A stretch of DNA of 64,000 bases from Haloglomus halophilum (GTDB taxonomy: Archaea; Halobacteriota; Halobacteria; Halobacteriales; Haloarculaceae), in assembly GCF_024298885.1 (NCBI RefSeq), contig NZ_CP101166.1:4029149-4093148 (forward strand), read 5' to 3'. A program made the position numbers and the translations under genes. Each line of letters opens with the position of its first letter. The first letter of the stretch is position 1. The notes below the pieces were generated by a model. The model ran no database searches. It was not told where the DNA came from and saw only the letters and a list, made by a program, of their open reading frames with translations. Of this stretch, positions 53,653-62,703 are shown piece by piece.

Positions 53653-54993
53653 ATGCGCGAGACCCTGCCGTTCACGCTCATCGAGGAGATGACACACCAC
53701 CTCGAGCGGCGCTTCCAGCCGCTCGACATGCAGGGCGAGATCGCGTCCTCGGCCCGTGTCGACATCGACGAACTGCGGTCGGCCACGGGAACCGCGATGC
53801 AGCTCCACCCCATGTCGCGAGCACGGCGCCGCCCGTCGCGACCCACCGACACCCGATACTGGTGGGAGATACCCTCCGACCCGGGGCCGGTCCCGGTCTA
53901 CGAGGTCGACAGCGAGGAGTACGACCTCCGGACCGTCCGGAACCGGCTCTACGGGCACCAGTTCGACCTCACCGAGGAGCCGCCCTTCGCGATGGTCGTC
54001 TACCGGGGCGGCGGCATCGACGGTGGCGACCGTATCCTCCAGTCGACCAGCCACGTGGTCGCCGACGGCGTGGGTGTACTCCGGTTCAGTCACGCCACCT
54101 GGACGGCCTACCGGGGCGAGGAGCCGGTCGGGGACACGGTCGGCCTGCACGAGTCCCGCTCGCTGCTGGAGAACCTCCGTCCCACGACGCCGCGGGACGC
54201 CTGTGAAGCGGCGGAGACGGTGGGGCGGCGACTCCGCGATGGCGTTCTGAGCCCGACCGACATCGCGGACGACGGCGGCTCGGACCGGCCCGGCTGGGGC
54301 TACGAGCGACGGGTGCTCGACGCCGACCTGACGGGTCGGCTCATCGCCACCCGGCCACCGGGCGTCTCGGTCAACGACGTCCTCCTGACCGCCCTCCACC
54401 TCGCCATCGAGGCGTGGAACGACGCCCACGGGGAGCCGACCGGCTGGCTCGGCGTCATGATGCCGGTCAACGTCAGGCCCGACGACTGGTTCTACCAGGT
54501 GATGGCGATGTACACGCTGTTCGAGCGGGTGCGGACGAACCGGGCCCACCGGCGGAACCCCGGCACCGCGCTGGCACGGGTGGCCCGGCAGACGACCCGC
54601 ATCAAGGAACGCGACCTCCCGGAGCGAGCCTACGAGGCGCTGGCGCTGCTCCCCGACGGTCTGCCTGTCGCCCTGGAGCGCCACCTCCCCGACCTCCTCC
54701 GCGACGGTGGCGCGCGACTGCTGGATACGGCCGTCCTGACCAACCTCGGAAACGTCCCCGTCTCCCCGTCACTGGGCGAGGGGACCGAGAGCGAGGTCTG
54801 GTTCTCGCCGCCGACCTGGCGGCAGATTCCCATCGGCATCGCGGTGGGAACGTTCGACGGTGAACTCCACCTGTTCTGCCGGTACCTGCTGGAGCAGTTC
54901 GACGAGCCCGCGGCGGCGCGGTTCGTCGACACGTACGTGACCCACATCGAGCGGCTCGTGGACGAGGTGTTGCCGGCAGTGACGGCGGACTGA
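53653..54993 (+). CDS. Condensation-type / wax-ester-synthase-like acyltransferase
   Basis: This 446-residue protein has the condensation-superfamily active site HVVADG (His134, Asp138, Gly139) and the two-lobe layout of about 220 residues each (later [14 protein letters not shown] and NLGNVPVSP). Relatives include WS/DGAT, PapA5 and NRPS condensation domains, which transfer acyl groups. No carrier protein or synthetase module is next to it, so lipid ester synthesis is more likely than peptide assembly. The acceptor is unknown. Confidence 0.82.
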   Translation: MRETLPFTLIEEMTHHLERRFQPLDMQGEIASSARVDIDELRSATGTAMQLHPMSRARRRPSRPTDTRYWWEIPSDPGPVPVYEVDSEEYDLRTVRNRLYGHQFDLTEEPPFAMVVYRGGGIDGGDRILQSTSHVVADGVGVLRFSHATWTAYRGEEPVGDTVGLHESRSLLENLRPTTPRDACEAAETVGRRLRDGVLSPTDIADDGGSDRPGWGYERRVLDADLTGRLIATRPPGVSVNDVLLTALHLAIEAWNDAHGEPTGWLGVMMPVNVRPDDWFYQVMAMYTLFERVRTNRAHRRNPGTALARVARQTTRIKERDLPERAYEALALLPDGLPVALERHLPDLLRDGGARLLDTAVLTNLGNVPVSPSLGEGTESEVWFSPPTWRQIPIGIAVGTFDGELHLFCRYLLEQFDEPAAARFVDTYVTHIERLVDEVLPAVTAD

Positions 54994-55175
54994 CCAGCGA
55001 ACGTTCCGGTCATCACACGTACCGTACCCCTCCGATATATTCCTCCACCGGACCATATCTAGAAGTATACGCCCAACATTCCATTAATAGCACACATTAT
55101 ACCAATATCCCACCACTTCTCCTGCAGAACGAAATCATCGATACGATTCCAGAATAGGGGGTCGCGCCCGGACGC

Positions 55176-55880
55176 TCAGATGGCCTGTCCGGCAGTGGGG
55201 TCCGGGTCCGCCTCGTCGGCCCCCGGTTCGACGACGCCGACCGCTCCGCCGTACAGGTAGTACGCCGAGACCATCCCGTAGAACGAGACGAACGGGACGA
55301 CCAGCCCGCCGATGCCGGTGGCGCTGAGGACGCTGGTGATGGCGCCGACGACGACGAGGACGCCCAGTGCGACCACCCAGCGGACGGCGTACTCGCGGGT
55401 CGTCACGAGCGCACGGATGCGCCCGACATCGAACCCGTCGGCCACGCTTCCCGACATGGCGACGAACGTCAGCGCCGCGGGCAGGAAGTAGTAGATCAAC
55501 AGGGTCAGCAGGCCGGCGACGACGAACCCGCCGAGAGCGCCGAGGATGGCCCCGGCGGTCAGGCTCTGACTTCCGGTGAGAATCGCGACGACCAGCCCAC
55601 CGGTGGTGACGCCGAAGATGACCAGGGGCACGAGAAGGTAGGCCAACGAGACCACGAACAGCTTCAGGCCGTCCATGAGCAGCTCGCCCCAGTCGTCGAA
55701 GACGGGGGCGCTCTCGGTCTCGGGGTCGGCCGCCGCGTCCCGGAGGACGCGGGCCCCGTAGCCCAGCACCAGGAACACGGGGACGACCAGGAACGACAGG
55801 ATTCCCAGAACCCCGCCGATGACGATCGTCTTCCAGCCCTCCCCTCCCTCTCGCGGATAGTTGATGGATTCCTCGAACAT
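55176..55880 (-). CDS. DUF4013 membrane protein
   Basis: This 234-residue protein has about six membrane segments, beginning with GVLGILSFLVVPVFLVLGYG and with a soluble spacer carrying WGELLMDGLKLF. The segments and DDWGELLMDG between them match the DUF4013 family. Function is unknown. A TTAA-containing box about 33 bases upstream, preceded by CGAAA, is a plausible promoter. It is convergent with the acyltransferase across an AT-rich gap. Confidence 0.83.
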   Translation of the reverse strand: MFEESINYPREGGEGWKTIVIGGVLGILSFLVVPVFLVLGYGARVLRDAAADPETESAPVFDDWGELLMDGLKLFVVSLAYLLVPLVIFGVTTGGLVVAILTGSQSLTAGAILGALGGFVVAGLLTLLIYYFLPAALTFVAMSGSVADGFDVGRIRALVTTREYAVRWVVALGVLVVVGAITSVLSATGIGGLVVPFVSFYGMVSAYYLYGGAVGVVEPGADEADPDPTAGQAI

Positions 55881-56042
55881 GGTGTATCACCGTCCGTGCT
55901 GGCCGCGCGATTAACCTTTCGCGCGCGCTACGGCTGGAAGTTTCTACACCCTTCTGGAATATAAACTTATACCGAGCAACGATGCGCGGTCGGACGCCCC
56001 GGAGATGACAGAAGTGACCGTTCCGTCGGGCAGCCCCCCCCG

Positions 56043-58220
56043 CTACTCGTCGACGATCGTCGAGCCGCCGGGCGGGCAGAACTCCTGGACGCGGTCGGCG
56101 CTGGCGACCTTCCGGACGAACGACTGGTCGGCGAAGCGCTCGCGGAACTGCCGGTAGACCATCTTCGCGATGTCGTTCTGGGCGTACTGCCCCGGCTCCA
56201 GCCGGACGCTGGTCACGGTCCGCTCCTCGATGGGGTCGGGCGGACCGCCCACGACCCTCGATTCGGGTTCGACCTGGATGCCGACGGCGACCTCCGCTTC
56301 GACATCCTCGAAGTAGGTGCGGTCGCCACGCACGGCGAAGCCACCCTTCTCCAGGTACTCGCCGGATTCGGGCGTCTTCGACACCTGGTCGGGGTCGACC
56401 ACGTAGGCGTCCCCCGCGAAGCGACCGTCCTTCCAGACCGAGGAGTAGGCGACGGCGAACTGCGCGGCCTCTGCCTTCGACCGCTGAGGGATGTCGATGT
56501 CCGTCGCGGCCTCGCTCGGCCCGGTCGCCTTCAGAATCGTGACGGGGCCGCCGTGGGCCTGCGTGTGGAAGAACAGGTCCCCGCGGTCCATGTACTTCTT
56601 GACGAGTTCCTCGTTCTGGTCGGCGTTGCGCCCGCCGATGACGAGGAAGCCGTCGGAGGTGTGGAACCAGCGGAACCGCTCGTACCACTGCTCGTCGCTC
56701 CGGATGGGGATGGAACTCCGCTGGAGCCACTCCTCGTCGCTGGTCTCGTCGTCCCCGTCCTCGTCCCCGTCGTCGACCTCCTCCTCGTCGCGGGCCGTCC
56801 ACTCCTCGCGACGCTGCTTGACCGCCTCGAGGTCCTCGCGGGTGTCCTCGATGGCGGCCAGCGCGCCCTCCTTCTTCTCGGCGATGCGCTTTGCCTCGGT
56901 GTACAGCCGGTCGGCGTTCTTCTCGACGCCGTCCGCGACCTCGACGGTCACCTCGTGGTCGTCCAGCGCGAGCGTGACGGTCCCCTCGGCGCCGTCCACG
57001 CCCACGACGGCCTCGGCGGCCGGGATACCCTGCTCGGCGCCCTCGGCGAACCGCTCCTCGATAGCGTCCCAGGAACGGTCCTCCTCGCGGGCCGCGCGCA
57101 CGGTCGAGAGCACGTCGTCCACGAGGTCGTAGTTGGCGTACAGCAGTTCGGCCTTCTCGCGCTCCTGTTCGGCCTGTTCCTCGAACTCCTCGATGGCGGT
57201 CTCCTGCTGCTCGATGATGCGCTCGTGTTTGGCGATCTCCGACTCGAAGTCCGGTCGGTCACGTCCGCCACCACCGCCACCACCGCCCTCGCCGACCGAT
57301 TCGTGTTCCAGTCGGTGGAAGTAGTCCGCCAGCGCCTCGTTGAAGTCGTCGAACGCCTCGGCGTGGAGCCCCTCGGCCTCGTGCTCCTCCATCGGGACGG
57401 GCGTCACGTCCACGACGCGGCGAGGGGCGTCCTCGTCGGTATCGTCGTTGCTGTCGTCCTCGATCTCGACGGCCTCGGTGTAGACGCGTGGGTCGAGGTC
57501 GCCCTCCTTGATGCGGGCCCGGAGGCGGTCCCAGGCGTCGTAGAGGGCGTCGTACTCCTCGCGCTCGGCGGCAGCGATGTCCTTGACCATCTCGACGCCG
57601 GCGCGCCGGCAGAGCTCCTCGGCCCAGAGGCCCCCGAAGTTGAGCTGCGTCGCCACGGTACGGACGATGTCCGAGTCGGACTGGTCCATCCGTCGTGCGA
57701 ACGCCTCCTGGTCGGCTTCGAGCGGGTCGAACCGGGAGTCGGGGAAGTCGTAGGTCGAGCCCGGAGCGACGGTCCGGGACTTCAGCCGGACCGTGTCGAG
57801 CGACGAGACGACCTCCCGCTCGGGGTCCAGCACCGCGACGTTGCCGTCGCCGAACAGCTCGAAGACGAGGGTGGTGTTCTCGTCGTCCCGTTCGAACTCC
57901 ACGCTGATGATGCGGTCGAACTCGAACTGGCGCACGTCGACGAGGTCGGCGCCCGACAGGCGGTTGCGCAGCATCATCGCGAAGTTCGGCGGCCGACCCG
58001 GGGCGTCCGGAACGCGTTCGGGGTCGACGAGGTGGACCCGTTTCGGGTCGCGTACCTCCGCCAGTAGTTCGAGGCGGCCGGCGTCGAAGTCCCGCAGCTT
58101 CAGCCGGACGAGGTCGTCCTCGTACAGGTAGGCCTTGTCCAGCTTGGCCCCCCGGTAGCTCCGGAGTTCGCGGACCAGCGCCGCACAGTCCACACTGGTC
58201 AGGGCGCGTTTCTGCTCCAT
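56043..58220 (-). CDS. rqcH: Ribosome quality-control protein RqcH (NFACT family)
   Basis: RqcH binds split 50S subunits and recruits tRNA to add alanine or related tails to stalled chains; archaeal members belong to the same family. The 725-residue protein has an NFACT-N domain from MEQKRALTSVDCAALV, a helical middle, coiled coils at about residues 285-330 and a NFACT-R domain (WFHTSDGFLVIGGRNADQNEELVKK...SSVWKDGR). The coiled-coil region is preceded by an acidic stretch and a glycine run. The ATG at 58220 is the natural start. Confidence 0.93.
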   Translation of the reverse strand: MEQKRALTSVDCAALVRELRSYRGAKLDKAYLYEDDLVRLKLRDFDAGRLELLAEVRDPKRVHLVDPERVPDAPGRPPNFAMMLRNRLSGADLVDVRQFEFDRIISVEFERDDENTTLVFELFGDGNVAVLDPEREVVSSLDTVRLKSRTVAPGSTYDFPDSRFDPLEADQEAFARRMDQSDSDIVRTVATQLNFGGLWAEELCRRAGVEMVKDIAAAEREEYDALYDAWDRLRARIKEGDLDPRVYTEAVEIEDDSNDDTDEDAPRRVVDVTPVPMEEHEAEGLHAEAFDDFNEALADYFHRLEHESVGEGGGGGGGGRDRPDFESEIAKHERIIEQQETAIEEFEEQAEQEREKAELLYANYDLVDDVLSTVRAAREEDRSWDAIEERFAEGAEQGIPAAEAVVGVDGAEGTVTLALDDHEVTVEVADGVEKNADRLYTEAKRIAEKKEGALAAIEDTREDLEAVKQRREEWTARDEEEVDDGDEDGDDETSDEEWLQRSSIPIRSDEQWYERFRWFHTSDGFLVIGGRNADQNEELVKKYMDRGDLFFHTQAHGGPVTILKATGPSEAATDIDIPQRSKAEAAQFAVAYSSVWKDGRFAGDAYVVDPDQVSKTPESGEYLEKGGFAVRGDRTYFEDVEAEVAVGIQVEPESRVVGGPPDPIEERTVTSVRLEPGQYAQNDIAKMVYRQFRERFADQSFVRKVASADRVQEFCPPGGSTIVDE

Positions 58221-58549
58221 GCCCGGACTGTGGCGGTCGCCCGGATAGGCGTGTCGGGTCGGGGTCCCGACCCGGGCGCGGACGGCGCCTCGAATCAAAA
58301 CGAACCGCAGAACTGCGGGCACAGGGTCGAGTGGATGGCTCGCCTGGAACAGGTATGAACGACGACGTACGGAGAGCGATGCGGCGGGTGGTGAAGCAGG
58401 AGGTCGAGGCGGCGGACAGCGTCGTCCGGAAAGGGGAGCTCCCCGAGCGGCGGCTCGCCGAGCGGGTCGACTCGTACGGTGACGTGGCCCGGGCGTGGCT
58501 TCGGGGGCGGGCCCGCGACCGTTTCTCACCGATGGCGACCGGGCTCGGA

Positions 58550-58557
58550 CTAAAAAA
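58550..58557 (+). promoter_or_regulatory. TATA-like box for the MTH865-like gene
   Basis: CTAAAAAA is an AT run in GC-rich surroundings. Transcription from about 58580 would give a short leader before the ATG at 58601 or 58613. It lies inside an in-frame extension, which argues for the shorter protein. Confidence 0.5.
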
Positions 58558-58612
58558 CCCGCAGTTGACAGGCAGTAACGATACACCCGAGGGCGACGAG
58601 ATGCAGGTTGCT

Positions 58613-58867
58613 ATGGCGGACAAGGAGAACGTACGACAGCAGTTCCGTGAAGCGTTCGAGGGTGCGGATTACCCCGTCAACAGCCCGATGGACCTCGTGC
58701 CGGCCCTGCCGAACGGCCCCGGCACGACGTTCGAGATCGGCGACGAGACCATCACCGCGATGGAGCTCAACCAGGAGGCCTCCGGGCAGGCCGACTATCC
58801 CTACGATAGCGTCGACGAGCTGGTCGACGCCCTCGTCGACGGGATGGAAGACGAAGGCTACTTCTAG
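58613..58867 (+). CDS. MTH865-like protein
   Basis: This 84-residue protein matches the small MTH865-type family: KENVRQQFREAFEGADYPV, then FEIGDETITAMELN and a C-terminal YDSVDELVDALVDGMEDEG. No enzymatic motif is seen. The reading frame is open upstream to an ATG at 58355, adding about 86 residues of basic, Arg-rich sequence; a TATA-like box between the two starts and the usual family length favour the short form. ATG 58601 is a second possible start. Confidence 0.8.
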   Translation: MADKENVRQQFREAFEGADYPVNSPMDLVPALPNGPGTTFEIGDETITAMELNQEASGQADYPYDSVDELVDALVDGMEDEGYF

Positions 58868-59065
58868 AGCCACGCGCTCTCCCGAGCGCGGACTTCTCGC
58901 CCGTGTCGTCGACCAGCGACGGCAGTGGGTGTGCCGGCACGAGCCCGCCCCAATGAGTGACCCGGTTATCCCCGGATTGTGGCGGGTAGCGGCCGCGCTC
59001 GCGCCGAAGCGCGATGTGCGAACCGAAGGACATAGGGTGCCACGGTCGACAAGCCGGGCGTATAG

Positions 59066-61081
59066 ATGCAGGACCTGGATGGGACCATCGGATACGGACG
59101 GGGGGAGCCGGACTGGCTCCGCGCAGAACGGGAGTACGACGACGAGGTCATCGGCGACGACACGCTGGGCGAGCTCTTCGTCGCCAGCGCCCGCCGGAAC
59201 GGCCGCCGGGACGCACAGTGGTACAAGGGCGGGGTCTACGACCGCACGATGGCCGGTGTCGCCTACCCGGAGGCGCTCGACGGCGAGTTCGCCTCGCTCA
59301 CGTACGCGGATATGCTGGACGTGGTGCAGAGCCTCTCGGCCGGCTTCGTCGACATCGGCGTCGAGCACGGCGACCGCGTCGGGATGTTCGCCAACACGCG
59401 GATGGAGTGGGCCCAGTGTGACTTCGCGCTCCTCTCGGCCGGCGCCACCGTCACGACGGTCTACACGGAGTCCGAGCCGCCGCGGGTGCAGTACCTGCTG
59501 GGCGACCCCGGCGCGACGGGCGTGGTCTGTGAGAACGGGGAACTGCTGGAGCGCGTCGTCGCGGTGGAGGACGAACTCGATGTCGAGTTCGCGGTCGTGA
59601 TGGACGAGTTCGAGGCGCCGGAGACGGACCTCGACGTGTACTCGCTCGCGGACGTGTACGAGCGCGGGCAGTCCGCCTTCGACGAGGACGCGTTCGAGGA
59701 GCGCCTCGACGCCTGCGAACTGGACGACCTCGCCTCGCTGGTCTACACCTCCGGGACGACCGGCGACCCGAAGGGCGTGATGTTGACCCACGGGAACTTC
59801 CGCGCGAACGTCAACCAGGTCCGCAAGCGGTTCGGGCCCCGGCCCGACAAGGACGAGGACACGCCCGTCATCGACAAGAACACCCGCACGCTCTCCTTCC
59901 TGCCGCTGGCGCACGTCTTCGAGCGGCTGGCCGGCCACTTCTCGATGTTCGCGACCGGCGGCACCGTCGCGTACGCCGAGTCGCCGGACACCGTCGGCGA
60001 CGACCTCGAGAAGGTCCAGCCCTCGGGCGCGACGAGCGTCCCCCGTGTCTACGAGCGCATCTTCGACCAGATGCGCGAGCAGGCGTCGGGCTCGGACGTG
60101 AAAGAGCGCATCTTCCAGTGGTCGCTGGACGTGGCCCGCGACTACGGCCGCATCAAGCGCGACCCGGACGAGGAGCCCGACCTCGGGCTGCGCGTCAAGC
60201 ACGCCATCGCCGATAAACTCGTCTACGAGACCGTCCGCGAGGGCGTGGGCGGGCGCATCGACTCGTTCATCTCCGGTGGCGGCTCGCTCTCGAAGGAACT
60301 CGCCCAGATGTTCGACGGGATGGACATCCCCATCAACGAGGGGTACGGGCTGACCGAGACCTCGCCCGTCGTCTCGACGAACCCGGCCGAGGCGCCCAAG
60401 CACGGCACACTGGGCCCGCCGGTCGTGGATTGTGAGGTGACGGTCGACGAGTCGGTCGTCAGCCAGGAGCGCCGCGAGAACGCCGACGGGCAGGTGGGCG
60501 AACTGCTCGTCCGCGGGCCGAACGTCACGCAGGGCTACTGGAACAAGCCCGAGGCGACCGAGGACGCGTTCACCGAGGCCGAGGACGGCGGCGACCCCTG
60601 GTTCCGCACGGGCGACATCATCACCATCGACGAGGACGGCTACCTCGTCTACACGGACCGCCTGAAGACGCTGGTCGTGCTGGACACCGGGAAGAACGTC
60701 GCGCCCCAGCCCATCGAGGACGAGTTCTCCACCTCCGAGCGCGTCGAGCAGGTGATGGTGACCGGCGACGACGAGAAGTTCATCGGCGCCATCATCGTCC
60801 CGAACTTCGAGCAGGTCCGCCGCTGGGCCGACAAGCAGGGTATCGACCTGCCCGACGACAACGAGGGCATCTGCCAGGACGACCGCGTCCGCGAGTACAT
60901 CGGGGAGGAGGTCGACCGCGTCAACGCCGAGTTCCCGAAGCACTCCCGCATCAAGCAGTTCGAACTCGTCCCGGTCGAGTGGACCGCCGAGAACGACTAT
61001 CTCACCCCGTCGATGAAGAAGAAGCGCCGCGCCATCCGCGACGGCTTCCAGGAGTACATCGACAGCATCTACGAGGACTGA
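59066..61081 (+). CDS. AMP-dependent acyl-CoA synthetase (long-chain type)
   Basis: This 671-residue class I adenylate-forming enzyme has the phosphate loop YTSGTTGDPKG, the GYGLTET motif and DEDGYLVYTDRLKTLVVL hinge region, with SMKKKRRAIRDGFQ near the C terminus. Its extended C-terminal half (about 120 residues longer than the 28395-30038 enzyme) places it in the FadD15/long-chain group. It activates fatty acids for CoA transfer. A CGAA-rich segment about 35 bases upstream could carry the promoter. Confidence 0.9.
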   Translation: MQDLDGTIGYGRGEPDWLRAEREYDDEVIGDDTLGELFVASARRNGRRDAQWYKGGVYDRTMAGVAYPEALDGEFASLTYADMLDVVQSLSAGFVDIGVEHGDRVGMFANTRMEWAQCDFALLSAGATVTTVYTESEPPRVQYLLGDPGATGVVCENGELLERVVAVEDELDVEFAVVMDEFEAPETDLDVYSLADVYERGQSAFDEDAFEERLDACELDDLASLVYTSGTTGDPKGVMLTHGNFRANVNQVRKRFGPRPDKDEDTPVIDKNTRTLSFLPLAHVFERLAGHFSMFATGGTVAYAESPDTVGDDLEKVQPSGATSVPRVYERIFDQMREQASGSDVKERIFQWSLDVARDYGRIKRDPDEEPDLGLRVKHAIADKLVYETVREGVGGRIDSFISGGGSLSKELAQMFDGMDIPINEGYGLTETSPVVSTNPAEAPKHGTLGPPVVDCEVTVDESVVSQERRENADGQVGELLVRGPNVTQGYWNKPEATEDAFTEAEDGGDPWFRTGDIITIDEDGYLVYTDRLKTLVVLDTGKNVAPQPIEDEFSTSERVEQVMVTGDDEKFIGAIIVPNFEQVRRWADKQGIDLPDDNEGICQDDRVREYIGEEVDRVNAEFPKHSRIKQFELVPVEWTAENDYLTPSMKKKRRAIRDGFQEYIDSIYED

Positions 61082-61166
61082 GCGGGCGTTTCGGTGGTGA
61101 GCTCGGCAACGTCAGCGTGCGTGGTTACTGACCTGGGGAGTGGACAACAGCGCCGACGACCTCCTG

Positions 61167-61314
61167 TTGAAAGCCCCCGCGGGCTGAGGGCCCCGCGGCT
61201 CGTTGTGGTCCTCACGGTCCGGGCGTGCGGCCCTCGCTTCGCTCGGGCCGTTCCGGGCCTGCGTTGCGGTCCTTACTTCGCCGGGGAACCGCTCAGCCCG
61301 CGGCCCCTTTCAGT
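61167..61314. repeat. Inverted-repeat element 1
   Basis: The ends 61167-61188 and 61293-61314 are inverted copies matching at 18 of 22 positions (TTGAAAG...GGGCTGAG). Three of the four mismatches are a block where one end has CCC and the other GGG. Its right end reads, on the minus strand, GGGACTGAAAGGGGC. The interior contains GAGCGAAGCGAGG-type repeats on that strand. Confidence 0.75.
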
Positions 61315-61401
61315 CCCGCCCGTCGTGGCTTTCGGGGGTCGCGTCGCACCGTGCTAGCTCGGTGCGGACGTTCCGTGGACCGGACACTCTCGGGTGGGAC
61401 T

Positions 61402-61512
61402 GGAAGGGGCTGGTCGCTCGACTGTCCCCGGACGACGCAAGCACCGCAGGCCGAACGCAGTGAGGCCGAGGAGCGCAGCGAGGCCCGGGACATCGAGCGG
61501 CCAGGGGCTTCC
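61402..61512. repeat. Inverted-repeat element 2
   Basis: The ends 61402-61421 and 61493-61512 match as inverted copies at 16 of 20 positions (GGAAG...GCTCGA), again with a CCC/GGG block as the main difference. The left end continues outward as GGGACTGGAAGGGGC, almost the same as the right end of element 1, so the two elements face each other. The interior has GAGCGCAGCGAGG. Confidence 0.75.
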
Positions 61513-61589
61513 AAATCGGTTCGGTTCACGTATCGTCATTCTGAATCCCCCTTCAACTACACTCCCTACAGTCACAGAACCAGCCCGTT

Positions 61590-62240
61590 CTACGGCACGA
61601 GCCGCTTCAGCACCGTCGACTCGATCTTCCGGAGGTGCTCGCCGACGGTGCCGGAGGAGAGTTCCAGTTCGTCGGCGAGTTCCTGGTAGTTGGTCTGCCG
61701 GGGCTCCTCGTAGTAGCCCATCTCGACCGCGGTCCGGAGAATCTCCCGCTGGCGCTCGGTGAGCTGGTCGCCGGACTCGGACTGTTCGGGGTCGTACTCG
61801 CCGGTCGAGAGGAACTTCAGCCCCAGTCCGTCGGGGACGTCCTTGATGGCCTCGCGGATGGCGCGCTGGTTGCCGATGGCCCGGACCTCCAGCGCCCCGC
61901 GGTCGGTGTAGCGCATCGGCGTGTCCAGCACCAGCTCGCGACGCTGGGGCACGCTGTACAGCTGCTGGAGCTCCTCATCGGCGGTGATGCGCGAGTACGA
62001 GAAGATGCCCGTCTCCGAGACCGAGAGGTCGTACGAGATGATGTCCGGGTCGTCGCCGACGAGCTCCTCCAGCCGGTCGGCGTCGCCGGAGAACTCCAGC
62101 AGCACGACCGCGGAGCCGTCCTCGAGGACGTTGAAGTGGTGGATGGCCTCCCGGTGCACGTCGGGGTCGTCGGCGACGGCCGCGACGGCCGGGTGGAGAT
62201 AACGGCCTCGCGGGATGAGTAGAAAATCGACGTACCTCAT
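61590..62240 (-). CDS. HTH-10 (bacterio-opsin activator-like) transcription regulator
   Basis: This 216-residue protein has a C-terminal HTH-10 domain at residues 158-212 (LTERQREILRTAVEMGYYEEPRQ, then YQELADELELSSGTVGEHLRK), typical of Bat-type haloarchaeal regulators. The first 150 residues are a beta-rich sensor-like domain. It probably binds DNA at a target not apparent here. It lies beside gene-free regions on both sides. Confidence 0.9.
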   Translation of the reverse strand: MRYVDFLLIPRGRYLHPAVAAVADDPDVHREAIHHFNVLEDGSAVVLLEFSGDADRLEELVGDDPDIISYDLSVSETGIFSYSRITADEELQQLYSVPQRRELVLDTPMRYTDRGALEVRAIGNQRAIREAIKDVPDGLGLKFLSTGEYDPEQSESGDQLTERQREILRTAVEMGYYEEPRQTNYQELADELELSSGTVGEHLRKIESTVLKRLVP

Positions 62241-62703
62241 ATCTGCGGTTCGAGTGGTCCAGCATCTTGAGGGTTGCGGGCTACGGAGAAGAGCGCATCC
62301 GAGGGCATATCTAGGCCATTCCAGATTTTACACCATATTCTAGCAATTTTGCACCCAGATTAGACCATTACACTCTTATTTCCCGATTAACATCTGTATC
62401 TTCCGGGCTGCTTTGCCAGGAACGGTCAGACGGGGGAGCCCTCGCGCTCTGTCACGAACACCGCAACGATACAACCAGCTACGAAGCCCTCGCGCTTCGA
62501 GTCCGCCAAGGCTGCACGCTGGTCAGTCGGCAGCTGTCAGCCTCACACCTCCCCAACCGCTTGCAGTGTCGCTCCCTGCGGTCGCTGCGCGCTTCAGCCC
62601 TCGCACGGTGCCGGCGGCTGGCCTCCGGCACAGCCGCCAGCGCGCGCCTGCTGAACTGACGGAAGACGGTGACGAGAACAGGAGGCCGGCCGCGCCGGGG
62701 ACG
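62241..62703. other. Gene-free region between the regulator and aminotransferase genes
   Basis: No convincing gene is seen. 62305-62400 is strikingly AT-rich with several T/A runs and a CATATCTAG motif also found near 55067. The remainder is GC-rich with intergenic-style CCCTCGC and GCTGCGC words and a small hairpin (GGCGGCT 62613-62619, AGCCGCC 62632-62638). Confidence 0.6.

Larger units (their letters stand above)
61082..61589. other. Gene-free region with two inverted-repeat elements
   Basis: No convincing gene is seen. The region holds the two elements listed separately and the short spacers around them. Open frames in it are Arg/Ser/Pro-rich and do not look coding. Confidence 0.7.

Noticed and set aside
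50505..54206. A 1233-codon plus-strand frame crossing several genes
   Set aside because: It overlaps the P-loop-like gene, an RNase Z-like gene, the zinc-ribbon gene and pelA, all with clear motifs; the translation is Arg/Pro-rich.
62401..62703. Short open frames in the gene-free stretch before the aminotransferase
   Set aside because: They are Arg/Ser/Pro/Ala-rich, lack a promoter or ribosome-binding site and resemble intergenic repeat-type DNA.
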